This document shows positions 1 through 8,090 of a stretch of 18,372 bases of DNA, one piece after another (position 1 is the first letter of the stretch; each line of letters begins with the position of its first letter). The stretch is taken from assembly GCA_012842105.1 (NCBI GenBank), contig DUTL01000316.1, positions 1-18,372 of the forward strand, in the 5' to 3' direction. Made by a program: the position numbers and the translations under genes. Origin of the DNA: Candidatus Fermentithermobacillaceae bacterium (GTDB taxonomy: Bacteria > Bacillota > Sulfobacillia > Fermentithermobacillales > Fermentithermobacillaceae). The notes under the pieces were generated by a model. That model was not told the origin of the DNA and made no database searches. It worked only from the letters and a program-made list of their open reading frames with translations.

Positions 1-59
1 CAAGTTCGACTATGAATGCTACACTTAATCCAGGATAAGTTTATGAAGGAAGGGACATC

Positions 60-1376
60 ATGAATACTCCTGCTGAAACAGTGTATGAAACTACAATAAG
101 CCACATAGGCGCCTACGAAAACAAGAGAGTTGAACTTAGAGGCTGGCTCTATAATAAGCGTTCATCAGGAAAGATCGTGTTTGTGATCCTGCGTGACGGC
201 ACAGGAATAGCCCAATGCGTTGCATCCCAAAAGGACGTAGGGGAACAGCTCTTTGCCTGGCTAAACCGGCTAAACCAGGAGTCAAGTTTGATCGTACAGG
301 GGATTGTGAGAAAGGACTCCAGGGCTCCCGGCGGGTATGAGGTAGGCCTGACCGGCTGCACCATTGTGTCGGAAGCCCTTGACGACTATCCAATCAGCCT
401 CAAGCAACACGGGGTTGAATTCTTGCTTGACAACAGGCATTTGTGGATGAGAACTCCCCGCCAAAGAGATATTCTCATGATACGGGCTGAGATCGTGAAA
501 GCTTGCAGGGATTTTCTCCATAGCGAAGGGTTTGTCAATGTGGACGCCCCAATACTGACACCGTCTGCATGTGAAGGTACCACGACTCTGTTTTCCGCCA
601 AGTACTTTGGAGAACAAGCCTATCTGAGCCAGAGCGGGCAGCTGTACAATGAAGCAGCTATCATGTCATTGGGGAAAGTGTATTGCTTTGGGCCTGCGTT
701 CAGGGCGGAAAAATCAAAGACCCGCCGCCACTTAACTGAGTTTTGGATGGTTGAGCCAGAAGCAGCTTTCATGCGATTCGAGGAAATGCTTGGCCTTGAA
801 GAGAGAATGGTGTGCTACATCATAGAAAGCGTACTTGATAACTGTGAGTCTCAACTAAGGGAAATAGGCAGGGATCCCCGGCAACTGATTAACATCAAAC
901 CTCCCTTCCCGAGGATTACCTATACAGAAGCTGTTGAAATGCTGACACAAAAGGGGATAGCCATAACCTGGGGGGAAGATTTCGGCGCTCCTCATGAGAC
1001 AGAGATAGCGTCTGAGTACAGCAAACCCGTATTTGTTACTCACTACCCGACAAAGATAAAAGCTTTCTATATGCAACCTGCCCCTGACAACCCTGAAACT
1101 GTTCTGGGGGCCGATCTTTTGGCTCCAGAAGGTTATGGAGAAATAATAGGCGGTGGCGAACGAATATATGATTACAATTTATTGCTCGAAAGGCTCAAAG
1201 AACACAATCTCCCTTTGGAAGAGTACGTATGGTACCTTGATCTGAGAAAGTACGGCGCTGTACCTCATAGTGGTTTTGGAATGGGAATAGAACGTGTTTT
1301 AGCCTGGATATGCGGCCTTGAGCATGTGAGAGAAACAATCCCGTTTCCCAGGATGATAAACAGGCTGAGGCCATAA
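60..1376 (+). CDS. asnS: Asparaginyl-tRNA synthetase
   Basis: This class IIb aminoacyl-tRNA synthetase charges tRNA-Asn with asparagine in the cytoplasm. The 438-residue protein has an N-terminal OB-fold anticodon-binding domain (about residues 22-103) and a class II catalytic core. Motif 2 lies near 211-233, with FRAE at 214-217 and HLTEF at 224-228. Motif 3 lies near 404-413 (GFGMGIER). The stretch DLLAPEGYGEIIGG (352-365) fits AsnRS better than the related AspRS. Length is normal for the compact bacterial AsnRS type. The ATG at 60 follows AAGGAAGGG (46-54) at 5 nt. The RodZ-like gene begins 19 nt after the stop, so the two are probably co-transcribed. No promoter is visible in the 59 nt upstream. 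An archaeal-type AspRS is the main alternative and is judged unlikely. Confidence 0.95.
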   Translation: MNTPAETVYETTISHIGAYENKRVELRGWLYNKRSSGKIVFVILRDGTGIAQCVASQKDVGEQLFAWLNRLNQESSLIVQGIVRKDSRAPGGYEVGLTGCTIVSEALDDYPISLKQHGVEFLLDNRHLWMRTPRQRDILMIRAEIVKACRDFLHSEGFVNVDAPILTPSACEGTTTLFSAKYFGEQAYLSQSGQLYNEAAIMSLGKVYCFGPAFRAEKSKTRRHLTEFWMVEPEAAFMRFEEMLGLEERMVCYIIESVLDNCESQLREIGRDPRQLINIKPPFPRITYTEAVEMLTQKGIAITWGEDFGAPHETEIASEYSKPVFVTHYPTKIKAFYMQPAPDNPETVLGADLLAPEGYGEIIGGGERIYDYNLLLERLKEHNLPLEEYVWYLDLRKYGAVPHSGFGMGIERVLAWICGLEHVRETIPFPRMINRLRP

Positions 1377-1395
1377 GCGCGAAGGAGGTAATATC

Positions 1396-2280
1396 GTGGC
1401 TGAGGAGGTCATGAATGGTAAACACGAAAAATTAGCAGAACTCGGCGAGACGATCAGGGCGCGAAGGGAAAATCTGGGATTATCTGTTCAAGAAGTGCAG
1501 GAGAAAACCAAGATTCGTTCCAAATACCTTATGGCGATTGAAGCGGGAGACGACAAAATTGCACCGGGCAAAGCTTACTTCCGGGTGTTTCTAAAATCCT
1601 ATGCCGAGTTCCTGGGTTTAGATGGCCTGGAATTTTCGCGGATCTACAGTGAGGTGTCAGAAAACAAGAACCGGTACAGGCCTCATGCTGTAGATATTCC
1701 TAGAACCCCCTCTAATGAACGGGCGGGTGGGAAAAGGCGGAGAGTCCGCAGGAAGAAGGGTATGGGCTGGGTAGTCAAGGCCCTTATAGCCCTGGCTCTC
1801 CTGGCTGCTGTTGGCTGGGGAGTTGCAAGGTTATATGACCACTTCTTGCGTTCAGAGGATCCAGGCGGAATTGCGGCTCCGGAAAACGGCAACGGTACCG
1901 GCAAGATTGGAGACGATCCTGAGCCAAATGAGGGCAACTCAACAGAAGGACCTGCCGTTGGGGCCAGAGTTGAGAGGTCTGATCCCAGCGAGGAAGTTAC
2001 TGTTTTCAAGATCAACCAAACACCTTTGAAAGTCACCCTTGAAACTTCACCGGAAGAAGGCACCAAGTGCTGGATTCACGTAAAGGCTGACGGAGAAACG
2101 GCCATGGAGAAGACTATGGGGCCGGGAGAAACCGTTGATATTACCGCGGAAAATGAGATTCAGGTAAGGGCCGGCAAACCATGGGTGCTTTCATTGAGGT
2201 TGAACGGGCAGGATCTGGGCGTAGGAGGCCCATACGGCCCGGTTAAAGACCTAATATTCAGTTACGATCAAGGAATATAG
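1396..2280 (+). CDS. rodZ: RodZ-like membrane-anchored helix-turn-helix protein
   Basis: RodZ-family proteins link the MreB cytoskeleton to the cell-wall elongation machinery. The 294-residue product shows the usual order. A cytoplasmic Xre-type helix-turn-helix (about 13-85) is followed by a very basic juxtamembrane stretch (113-121, rich in Arg and Lys). Next come one membrane segment (about 124-146), a Gly/Pro/Glu/Asn-rich extracellular linker (155-200) and a C-terminal beta-rich DUF4115-like domain (about 205-290). The GTG at 1396 is chosen because AAGGAGG (1382-1388) sits 7 nt upstream. An in-frame ATG at 1411 has GAGGAGG only 2 nt away, which is too close to work well. In many Firmicutes a RodZ-like gene precedes pgsA-cinA-recA; here other genes intervene. 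The family call is firm from architecture, while a role in rod shape is inferred from the family. Confidence 0.82.
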   Translation: MAEEVMNGKHEKLAELGETIRARRENLGLSVQEVQEKTKIRSKYLMAIEAGDDKIAPGKAYFRVFLKSYAEFLGLDGLEFSRIYSEVSENKNRYRPHAVDIPRTPSNERAGGKRRRVRRKKGMGWVVKALIALALLAAVGWGVARLYDHFLRSEDPGGIAAPENGNGTGKIGDDPEPNEGNSTEGPAVGARVERSDPSEEVTVFKINQTPLKVTLETSPEEGTKCWIHVKADGETAMEKTMGPGETVDITAENEIQVRAGKPWVLSLRLNGQDLGVGGPYGPVKDLIFSYDQGI

Positions 2281-2289
2281 CTATTAAGC

Positions 2290-2358
2290 ATCATACCATC
2301 ACGATGTTTCCCATATGATGTTTTTGATCTCCTCGAGCACTCAAAGTGGTGGTATGGT
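2290..2358 (+). promoter_or_regulatory. Stem sequestering the carboxypeptidase ribosome binding site
   Basis: Bases 2290-2302 can pair with 2346-2358 as a 13-bp stem that includes two G-U pairs (2291/2357 and 2299/2349) and no mismatch. The loop is 43 nt. The 3' strand contains the only candidate ribosome binding site (GGTGG, 2348-2352) and ends immediately before the ATG at 2359. In RNA this would hide the start of the carboxypeptidase gene. The pairing is seen directly; control of translation is inferred. Confidence 0.45.
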
Positions 2359-3549
2359 ATGTCAAGTTTTCGTGTCAAGAGATTATGCGCTGCATGCATT
2401 CTCATAAGTGTGGTGTCTGCGTGGTTTTGTGTGGCAAAGCCGTACCTGGCTTGCTGCAGCCCGGCCATGTCGGCAACGCTTCCTGAGGTGTCTGCAAGGG
2501 CGTCAATACTGATAGAGTGGCAGACAGGTACTATACTATTTGAAAAGAGCGGGTTTACACGAATGCATCCCGCCAGCCTTACAAAAATGATGACTGCCCT
2601 TTTAGCCGTGGAACGAGGGCGCCTGGAAGACATGATCCATGTGTCCCGGGAAGCCGCCTCTCAGCCCGGTTCGTCAATGAACCTCAGGCCCGGAGACCTA
2701 TTCAGCCTGGAAGACCTGCTGCATGGGTTAATGCTGGTATCAGGCAACGACGCCGCATGGGCCATAGCAGAGCACATAGCCAACGGGGCAACCTCCGACT
2801 TTTTCGCCCTGATGAATCAGAGGGCGAAGCAACTGGGAGCAATCAACACCAGGTTTGAGAATCCGCACGGCCTCACCGATCCAAATCATTACACAACCGC
2901 ATTCGATCTGGCGATAATTGCCAGGGCATGTTTGAAGCACCCGTATTTCAAATACCTTGCTGCAACCAAAGAAAAAGATGTTATTGAGGCGGAATCAAGC
3001 ATAGTGTTGTCCCTTCAAAACACCAACAGGTTGCTTTGGCTTCTTCCGGGAGCTGATGGGGTAAAGACAGGCACCACTCAAGCTGCCGGCCAGTGCCTTG
3101 TGGCATCTGCAACCAGGGATGGAATGCGCCTTTTGGCGGTTGTCCTCGATAGCCTGGACAGGTGGCATGATACTTCTAAACTCCTGGAATACGGCTTTAG
3201 CAACTTCCGGTTTGTGAAAGTGGTACCTGCAGGAGATACCCTGGTCACATTGCCCGCATCACGTTCAACTGAAAAACATGTTCCGGTACTTTGCCTCACG
3301 GATCTGAGCGCATGTATACCGAAACACACTTTGGGCCTCAGGATCGAAGTGGATTTGCCCAGCAGGGTAGTTCCTCCATGCCCTGCCGGAACAATAGTGG
3401 GCCAGGCAACCCTTTGCTTGGGCAACCAGGTAGTAGGCTATTCAGATCTAGTCGCAGGCGTTTGGGTTAACCCCAAAACACCCCTTCGCGTCGTGGTATA
3501 CCTGGCCTCGAAAATCATAACATTGCTCTGCAATTTAGGGCTTTTGTGA
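2359..3549 (+). CDS. D-alanyl-D-alanine carboxypeptidase (peptidase S11, DacF/DacB type)
   Basis: This is a low-molecular-weight penicillin-binding protein that removes the terminal D-Ala from peptidoglycan stem peptides outside the cytoplasmic membrane. All three active-site motifs of family S11 are present: SxxK as SLTK (Ser73, Lys76), SGN at 128-130 and KTG at 236-238. A signal peptide covers roughly residues 1-39 with a hydrophobic core at about 9-26. The region from about 285 on matches the beta-rich C-terminal domain of the family. The last 20 residues are hydrophobic or amphipathic, as expected of a membrane anchor. At 396 residues the length is normal. The ATG at 2359 lacks a canonical Shine-Dalgarno sequence; only GGTGG (2348-2352) is near. 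Whether it is the sporulation form (DacF) or a vegetative form cannot be decided. It ends convergent with, and 25 nt from, the gene on the other strand. Confidence 0.93.
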   Translation: MSSFRVKRLCAACILISVVSAWFCVAKPYLACCSPAMSATLPEVSARASILIEWQTGTILFEKSGFTRMHPASLTKMMTALLAVERGRLEDMIHVSREAASQPGSSMNLRPGDLFSLEDLLHGLMLVSGNDAAWAIAEHIANGATSDFFALMNQRAKQLGAINTRFENPHGLTDPNHYTTAFDLAIIARACLKHPYFKYLAATKEKDVIEAESSIVLSLQNTNRLLWLLPGADGVKTGTTQAAGQCLVASATRDGMRLLAVVLDSLDRWHDTSKLLEYGFSNFRFVKVVPAGDTLVTLPASRSTEKHVPVLCLTDLSACIPKHTLGLRIEVDLPSRVVPPCPAGTIVGQATLCLGNQVVGYSDLVAGVWVNPKTPLRVVVYLASKIITLLCNLGLL

Positions 3550-3566
3550 ACCGGCCCTGCGGTTCA
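3547..3566. terminator. Short hairpin between convergent genes
   Basis: TGAACCG (3547-3553) and CGGTTCA (3560-3566) form a perfect 7-bp stem with a 6-nt loop across the stop codon of the carboxypeptidase gene. It lies between two convergent genes. No U-tract follows on either strand, so a role in termination is only a possibility. Confidence 0.3.
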
Positions 3567-3574
3567 TGGTGCAT

Positions 3575-4300
3575 CTACCGCATTCCTCGGATGAGGGAAG
3601 ATAGGCTGACCAGTGAAAATTCCCGGCCTTTGACATATCGGGCAAGCTCATCAATGTATTCAGGCTTGGGTACCATACCCCTTTTGCCTACACGAACGAT
3701 GAGTATGTCGCCGGACTTGAGAGAATCTCCGATTTTTTTGACAGCCTTCTCCGGCTTGCCCCTAAGCGCTTTTCCGTCAACAGAACCTTTGACTGAGTAG
3801 AACCCTTGCTCAAAAGCAGCATTTATCAACTCTGTGTTGAAGCGGCCTGACGGAGCGTAGAAAAATGGCATGGGTTCCGAAATCCTGATTAACGCATCTC
3901 TCGCCCGGCCCAGGTTTAGCTCGATCTCCTCATGGCTTAACCGATCCATTGCTCTGTCGTCAGTGCCTGACAGCCCAAACTCATGGCCGCTTTCAATTAT
4001 CTGCTTAATCAGGGCAGCCTGGCTTTCTGCAAAAGTTGCAGAGAAGAACCACGTGGCCACAATGCCATTTTCGTCAAGAACTGAAAGACATTGGCCAACT
4101 GCGCCTGGTTGTGCCTGAAATACTTCCACAATCACTCCAATTGCAGATTCCTGGGTGTTTACGTTTACCAAAGGCGCTATTTTGGCAGCAACACCTGGGT
4201 CCCGGACTGTAACGCCCATCCTTGCGCCAAGAATCACCAGGGCAAAAGCGGCAAAAAGCAATATTCTTTGACGATGGCGCGGTTTCAAGCGGATAAGCAA
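3575..4300 (-). CDS. Membrane-anchored NodB-fold protein lacking deacetylase catalytic residues
   Basis: The 241-residue protein has a basic N-terminus, one membrane segment (about 13-30) and an extracellular domain (about 53-238) that follows the polysaccharide deacetylase (NodB, carbohydrate esterase 4) pattern closely. Helix and strand landmarks such as NGIVATWFF (78-86), SGHEFG (104-109) and a SVDGKALRG segment (173-181) line up with PdaA/PdaB-type proteins. The catalytic signatures are gone. The DD-containing motif 1 position reads IVEVF (57-61). Both His of the HxxxH motif are replaced (Ser111, Asp115). The RPPYG position reads APSGR (149-153), and the late His near GDIL (197-200) is absent. 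It is probably a non-enzymatic wall or glycan-binding protein. The TTG start is fixed by AGGAGG 7 nt upstream. The gene lies 90 nt downstream of mrfB on the same strand. Confidence 0.75.
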   Translation of the reverse strand: MLIRLKPRHRQRILLFAAFALVILGARMGVTVRDPGVAAKIAPLVNVNTQESAIGVIVEVFQAQPGAVGQCLSVLDENGIVATWFFSATFAESQAALIKQIIESGHEFGLSGTDDRAMDRLSHEEIELNLGRARDALIRISEPMPFFYAPSGRFNTELINAAFEQGFYSVKGSVDGKALRGKPEKAVKKIGDSLKSGDILIVRVGKRGMVPKPEYIDELARYVKGREFSLVSLSSLIRGMR

Positions 4301-4305
4301 TCAAA

Positions 4306-4314
4306 CCCCTCCTT
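4306..4314 (-). promoter_or_regulatory. Ribosome binding site fixing a TTG start
   Basis: On the minus strand AAGGAGGGG occupies 4314-4306. Its AGGAGG core ends 7 nt before the TTG at 4300-4298. No in-frame ATG or GTG lies near, so this site decides the start of the NodB-fold gene. Confidence 0.75.
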
Positions 4315-4390
4315 TTTTTGGGCAGGGTGCAACAGCAAGACATTTCAACCGCTTATACTTATGAGCGCAAAGCCATAGGTATAACAGTGT

Positions 4391-5686
4391 TCAGGAAGTA
4401 ACTTGCGTTTTGGAGATGATTTTGTCCAGGCGGCGCTTTCTGGACATCACCGGCCCGGGAACACAGGATCTTGCCTGCCTGCAAAATTCAATGCATTGCA
4501 GTACGATTTGGAATGATGTCTCAATGTCTCCCAGGCGAATCTCGTAGTATCTGGCAAGCCACAGGTAATCTTCGTACTTTGCCTGGTTGCTACCTATTAA
4601 GTTCTTCCAAACACACGCAGCATTGTCCCAGTCACCCTGCTTCCTCATTACCGTGGCCAGCAAGCGCCTGTGGCCGGCCGCACCTTCAACCCGAGAGGGG
4701 CTAACGTTACTCAATGAAGCTTGCAGAAACCGCCTGGCAATCTTGAGGTCGCCCCGGCGCATATATAGTTTTCCCACTCCGGCCAGGGCAGGTGCATCTT
4801 CATAGCGCTCATAACCCTCCAAATACATGCGGCCCATGGCCTTCAGAAGGCCTACCATGTCCAAGATATCCATGCGGTTGTGCTTAAAGACTGTGTCTAA
4901 GACAGAAATATCCCGGTCTTGCTCATACATGAAGTAAAGCGCCGGTATCATGTGGCCGGGTATATCATCTAGGCGCCTGGCCCCTAGAAAACGTTCCACA
5001 GATGCCTTGAGGCTCATTCCATACAGGGGATGCCTTCCGAGTTTTCGCACCAGCGAATAGAGGTCCAGATGCCTCTGGTTGGCGAATCCCTGGATAAGGT
5101 TGGCCATACCGTTAATAATGAATCTGGTTTGCAAGACAGGCACATCGAAGGATTTGCCGTTAAACGTAACAAGAACCGCAGACGAGGCGATCTCTGCAGC
5201 AATTTCGGTGAGCATATTCTCTTCTGATTCCCGTTCATCGAGGAAAAACTGGGTAACTTCAAATTCTGAATGTTTCCACTTGCCAAAACCTGTTAGAAAA
5301 GCAACAGTGCCTGCTCCGAGAAGCCCTGTAGTCTCAATATCGAGGAACACCGCTTGATCGCCTGCAGATAGGCCTGGTTTCTCAGTTCCATCTTGGCAGG
5401 CCGCCAGGAAAGATACCGTCTCCAGGGCCGCAGCGCAGAGCCATTCAATTGAACCGGCGCCGTAAGTCGTCGTGTATATGCTGAAACCCTGTTTCCTGAC
5501 TACTTTTGGTTTGACGGGAGGATAAATGTCGTGGCAAACACGGGATGTGTCCCTGGCGCCAAAACCCCGGGCTGGTTCGGAAGTCCGGGCAGGCAAGCTA
5601 GCATCCACCTTACCGGACGTACTGTGCTTTGCCTGGATCTCCTCAATACGCTTTCTCAGTTTCTCTACGATATCCCGGTTAGTCAA
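4391..5686 (-). CDS. mrfB: MrfB/YprB-like DEDD 3'-5' exonuclease with C-terminal helical repeats
   Basis: In Bacillus subtilis MrfB (YprB) is the exonuclease partner of the MrfA helicase in a UvrABC-independent repair path for mitomycin C damage. Numbered from an upstream in-frame TTG at 5692, the RNase H-like exonuclease domain spans about 112-285. Acidic residues are in the DEDD arrangement: Asp118 and Glu120 in FLDIETTG, Asp183 in FNGKSFDVP, and Asp275 in the terminal HNRMD motif (Asp210 in HLDLY is a further conserved-looking acid). Residues from about 300 to 410 look like TPR-type helical pairs. TTG 5686 is preferred because AGGGG (5698-5694) is 7 nt from it and only 1 nt from TTG 5692. 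The start overlaps the end of mrfA by 8 nt, indicating translational coupling. At about 431 residues it is full length for the family. Confidence 0.88.
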   Translation of the reverse strand: MTNRDIVEKLRKRIEEIQAKHSTSGKVDASLPARTSEPARGFGARDTSRVCHDIYPPVKPKVVRKQGFSIYTTTYGAGSIEWLCAAALETVSFLAACQDGTEKPGLSAGDQAVFLDIETTGLLGAGTVAFLTGFGKWKHSEFEVTQFFLDERESEENMLTEIAAEIASSAVLVTFNGKSFDVPVLQTRFIINGMANLIQGFANQRHLDLYSLVRKLGRHPLYGMSLKASVERFLGARRLDDIPGHMIPALYFMYEQDRDISVLDTVFKHNRMDILDMVGLLKAMGRMYLEGYERYEDAPALAGVGKLYMRRGDLKIARRFLQASLSNVSPSRVEGAAGHRRLLATVMRKQGDWDNAACVWKNLIGSNQAKYEDYLWLARYYEIRLGDIETSFQIVLQCIEFCRQARSCVPGPVMSRKRRLDKIISKTQVTS

Positions 5687-7970
5687 GTTCAAACCCCTGA
5701 GTCATGCTTCTGAGCACTTGAATGCACAATTGTTTGACACCTTCACCCATTTGCTGTTCCGGGCCTGTACATCCAGGGCAACCCTTGTGGCACGGGCAAG
5801 ACGTAATAAGGTCAAGGGAAGCTTGCAGAATATGTGGCAGCATTTTGAACGCCTTTTCAGCCAGGCCCACACCTCCTGGGTAGGAGTCATATAAGTACAC
5901 TGTAGGCCTTCCGTCATAAACGGAACGCACCTCCACTGCAACCCCCAGGTCTTTCTTGTCGCTCATGAGAAACAAAGGAGCGACGTTCAACAATACGTTT
6001 GCAATTCCCGATAGCATGCCGCCCATAACATGAGGGTCAATGTGCCTCGTGAGTTCATTCGCGACGCCAAACCACATGCCTTGAGTATGCAAATTCATCT
6101 CTGGGATGCTTATCTCTCCTGAACCCACATTCTCATTGGTATAGAACTTGATCTTCTTGTAGATCGTAGCAAGCGCCGTGACGGAAAGCTCGCCGAACAT
6201 AGGCCTTACAGTAAGAAGGTTGCAGGAATCATCAACAGATATGATTTTCACGCCTACAGCCAGGTTTGCGTCAGTGTAGTAATCCACATCAACCTGTTTC
6301 ACGTAAGCTTTCCTGGCTGGGTAGTCCAGTTTGATGACATGGTATTGCCGGCCCTTATGCATGTAAATGGCCTGGTCATGGATTAGCATTGGGGCTGAAA
6401 CCCAGTCTACTTCGCCTATAACCTCGCGGCCATGAGTGGTGTCTATCACCACGAAATTCTCATTTGTTGCAGACCGCAAACTGATTCCGGCTGCAGGAAA
6501 CGAGTCTGATGACCAATTCCATCTAGATGAGCCTTTATACAAAATCTTCTCCTCAGCCAGGTGCTCCAAGATGTGTTCAATGTTTGTTGCACCCAGTCTC
6601 TGGGGAATGCCCTGATCATGGCTGAACGGAAGCTCATAAGCTGCACATTTTACATGTTGCCCGAGAATGTAAGGATTGTCAGGGTTAATAAGCGCATATT
6701 CCGGGCTTTGTGCAAAGAAATAATCAGGGTTATTCACTATGAAGCGGTCAAGGGGAGAGCCTCCTGATATCAGAATGGCGACGGACTTTCCTTGTCTTCT
6801 TCCTGCCCTGCCGGCTTGCTGCCAGGTACTTGCAATTGTTCCCGGATATCCTGCCATGAGCACTGCATCAAGCCCCCCTATATCAACTCCCAGTTCCAAC
6901 GCATTTGTGGCAGCCACTCCTATAATGTCCCCGCTCCTGATGCCTTTTTCAATTGCCCTTCTTTCCCTGGGCAGGTACCCTCCGCGGTATCCCTGAATCT
7001 TGTGTTTCTCAAACTCCTTATTGTAAGAATCTCGCAAGTACTGTACGAGTAGTTCACAGGACTTACGCGACTTTGCAAATATCAAGGTTTGGATGTTATC
7101 TTTCACGAACCGCGATGCAATCCTCGACGCAGCGTTTATTGAAGATTGCCTGATTGCACCATCATCACTGAGAGCAGGTGGGTTGTAAAAAATGAAATCC
7201 TTGTCTGAAGTAGGTGCGCCGCTTCTATCAACCACTGTTACCGGGCCGCCGGTCAAAGCCAGGGCCAATTCCCCTGGGTTTGCGATTGTTGCAGAAGCCA
7301 GGATGAATTGAGGTTTTGCACCGTAAAAGCGGCATATTCTATTAAGCCGCCTGAGGACGTTAGCTACGTGGCTTCCGAAAACGCCTCTGTAGTTGTGCAT
7401 CTCGTCTATGACAACGTATTTTAAGGATGTGAACAGCTTAACCCAGGTGGGATGATGGGGAAGAACCGCCTGGTGCAACATATCCGGGTTGGTGATGATA
7501 ATCTGTCCTACGTCTTTTGCAAGGCGCCTTTTGTGCGCAGGTGTGTCGCCATCGAAAGTAAAACCCTTTATTGAAAAGCTGCCCAGCTTACCCAGTTCTT
7601 CAATCTCAGCCAATTGGTCCTGGGCAAGGGCTTTGGTAGGAAATATGTACAGAGCCCGAACTCCACTCCTGTTAAGCATGGCGTTCAATACGGGCAAGTT
7701 ATAACACATGGTCTTGCCTGATGCAGTAGGTGTCACTACGCATATATTTTCGCCTTCTGAAATCAGGGTGTAAGCTTGGTTTTGGTGGGAATACAGAGCT
7801 TTTACGCCTTTGCCGGCCAATGCCTGTTTCAGAGCCGGATGCAAATCGCCTGGAATATCAAGGTAAGAAGGCGGCGTTGCGGGAAAATGATGCCATGCAG
7901 TTACACAAGTGATAAACCGGGGATCTTGACGGAACTCGGCCAGGACATGCCCTACGTCTTTGCCGTTCAT
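5679..7970 (-). CDS. mrfA: MrfA/YprA-like DEAH-type superfamily 2 helicase with DUF1998-type Cys cluster
   Basis: This superfamily 2 helicase is the partner of MrfB; the B. subtilis protein translocates 3'-5' on DNA and acts in repair of mitomycin C lesions. In a 763-residue product motif I is TPTASGKT (80-87), motif II is DEMH (189-192), motif III is SAT (226-228) and motif VI is QQAGRAGRR (384-392). The C-terminal region ends with four close Cys (725, 727, 731, 734) expected to bind a metal, as in MrfA. The ATG at 7970 is chosen over an in-frame ATG at 8024. AAGGGAGG (7988-7981) precedes 7970 by 10 nt, 8024 has no such site, and the likely transcription start (about 8034) leaves no leader for 8024. 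Length fits B. subtilis MrfA (about 750). mrfB overlaps its 3' end. Confidence 0.93.
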   Translation of the reverse strand: MNGKDVGHVLAEFRQDPRFITCVTAWHHFPATPPSYLDIPGDLHPALKQALAGKGVKALYSHQNQAYTLISEGENICVVTPTASGKTMCYNLPVLNAMLNRSGVRALYIFPTKALAQDQLAEIEELGKLGSFSIKGFTFDGDTPAHKRRLAKDVGQIIITNPDMLHQAVLPHHPTWVKLFTSLKYVVIDEMHNYRGVFGSHVANVLRRLNRICRFYGAKPQFILASATIANPGELALALTGGPVTVVDRSGAPTSDKDFIFYNPPALSDDGAIRQSSINAASRIASRFVKDNIQTLIFAKSRKSCELLVQYLRDSYNKEFEKHKIQGYRGGYLPRERRAIEKGIRSGDIIGVAATNALELGVDIGGLDAVLMAGYPGTIASTWQQAGRAGRRQGKSVAILISGGSPLDRFIVNNPDYFFAQSPEYALINPDNPYILGQHVKCAAYELPFSHDQGIPQRLGATNIEHILEHLAEEKILYKGSSRWNWSSDSFPAAGISLRSATNENFVVIDTTHGREVIGEVDWVSAPMLIHDQAIYMHKGRQYHVIKLDYPARKAYVKQVDVDYYTDANLAVGVKIISVDDSCNLLTVRPMFGELSVTALATIYKKIKFYTNENVGSGEISIPEMNLHTQGMWFGVANELTRHIDPHVMGGMLSGIANVLLNVAPLFLMSDKKDLGVAVEVRSVYDGRPTVYLYDSYPGGVGLAEKAFKMLPHILQASLDLITSCPCHKGCPGCTGPEQQMGEGVKQLCIQVLRSMTQGFELD

Positions 7971-7980
7971 ATACTGTCTG

Positions 7981-7988
7981 CCTCCCTT
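7981..7988 (-). promoter_or_regulatory. Ribosome binding site supporting the internal mrfA start
   Basis: AAGGGAGG on the minus strand (7988-7981) lies 10 nt before the ATG at 7970-7968. It supports a protein 18 residues shorter than the longest open frame. Confidence 0.65.
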
Positions 7989-8040
7989 ATGTTGGGCCAG
8001 ATCCGTTTTTTTCCTGATGAACATAGGCTTCTTATCAGGT

Positions 8041-8069
8041 AGTATCTAAACATAACCACGTTATGTCAA
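8041..8069 (-). promoter_or_regulatory. Sigma-A-type promoter of mrfAB
   Basis: On the minus strand a consensus -35 box TTGACA (8069-8064) is followed by a 17-nt spacer and a -10 box GATACT (8046-8041, 4 of 6). Transcription would begin near 8034, giving a leader of about 64 nt to the ATG at 7970. Confidence 0.65.
8050..8066. promoter_or_regulatory. Palindrome inside the mrfA promoter (candidate operator)
   Basis: ACATAAC (8050-8056) and GTTATGT (8060-8066) form perfect 7-bp arms around CAC. The palindrome covers most of the spacer and the inner half of the -35 box of the mrfA promoter. It does not match the Firmicute LexA box. It is a plausible repressor site for mrfAB and possibly for the divergent amidase gene. 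The regulator is unknown. Confidence 0.4.
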
Positions 8070-8090
8070 GGAAGAAGGAGGACACCATTA

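Noticed and set aside
8018..8031. TGAACATAGGCTTC as a second LexA box near mrfA
   Set aside because: Only about 10 of 14 positions fit and the right half-site is lost. The match is no better than expected by chance in a short search.
8013..8039. CCTGAT / ATCAGG inverted repeat in the mrfA leader as an attenuator
   Set aside because: The stem is six pairs and its first strand falls at the predicted transcription start, so it would not form reliably in the transcript.
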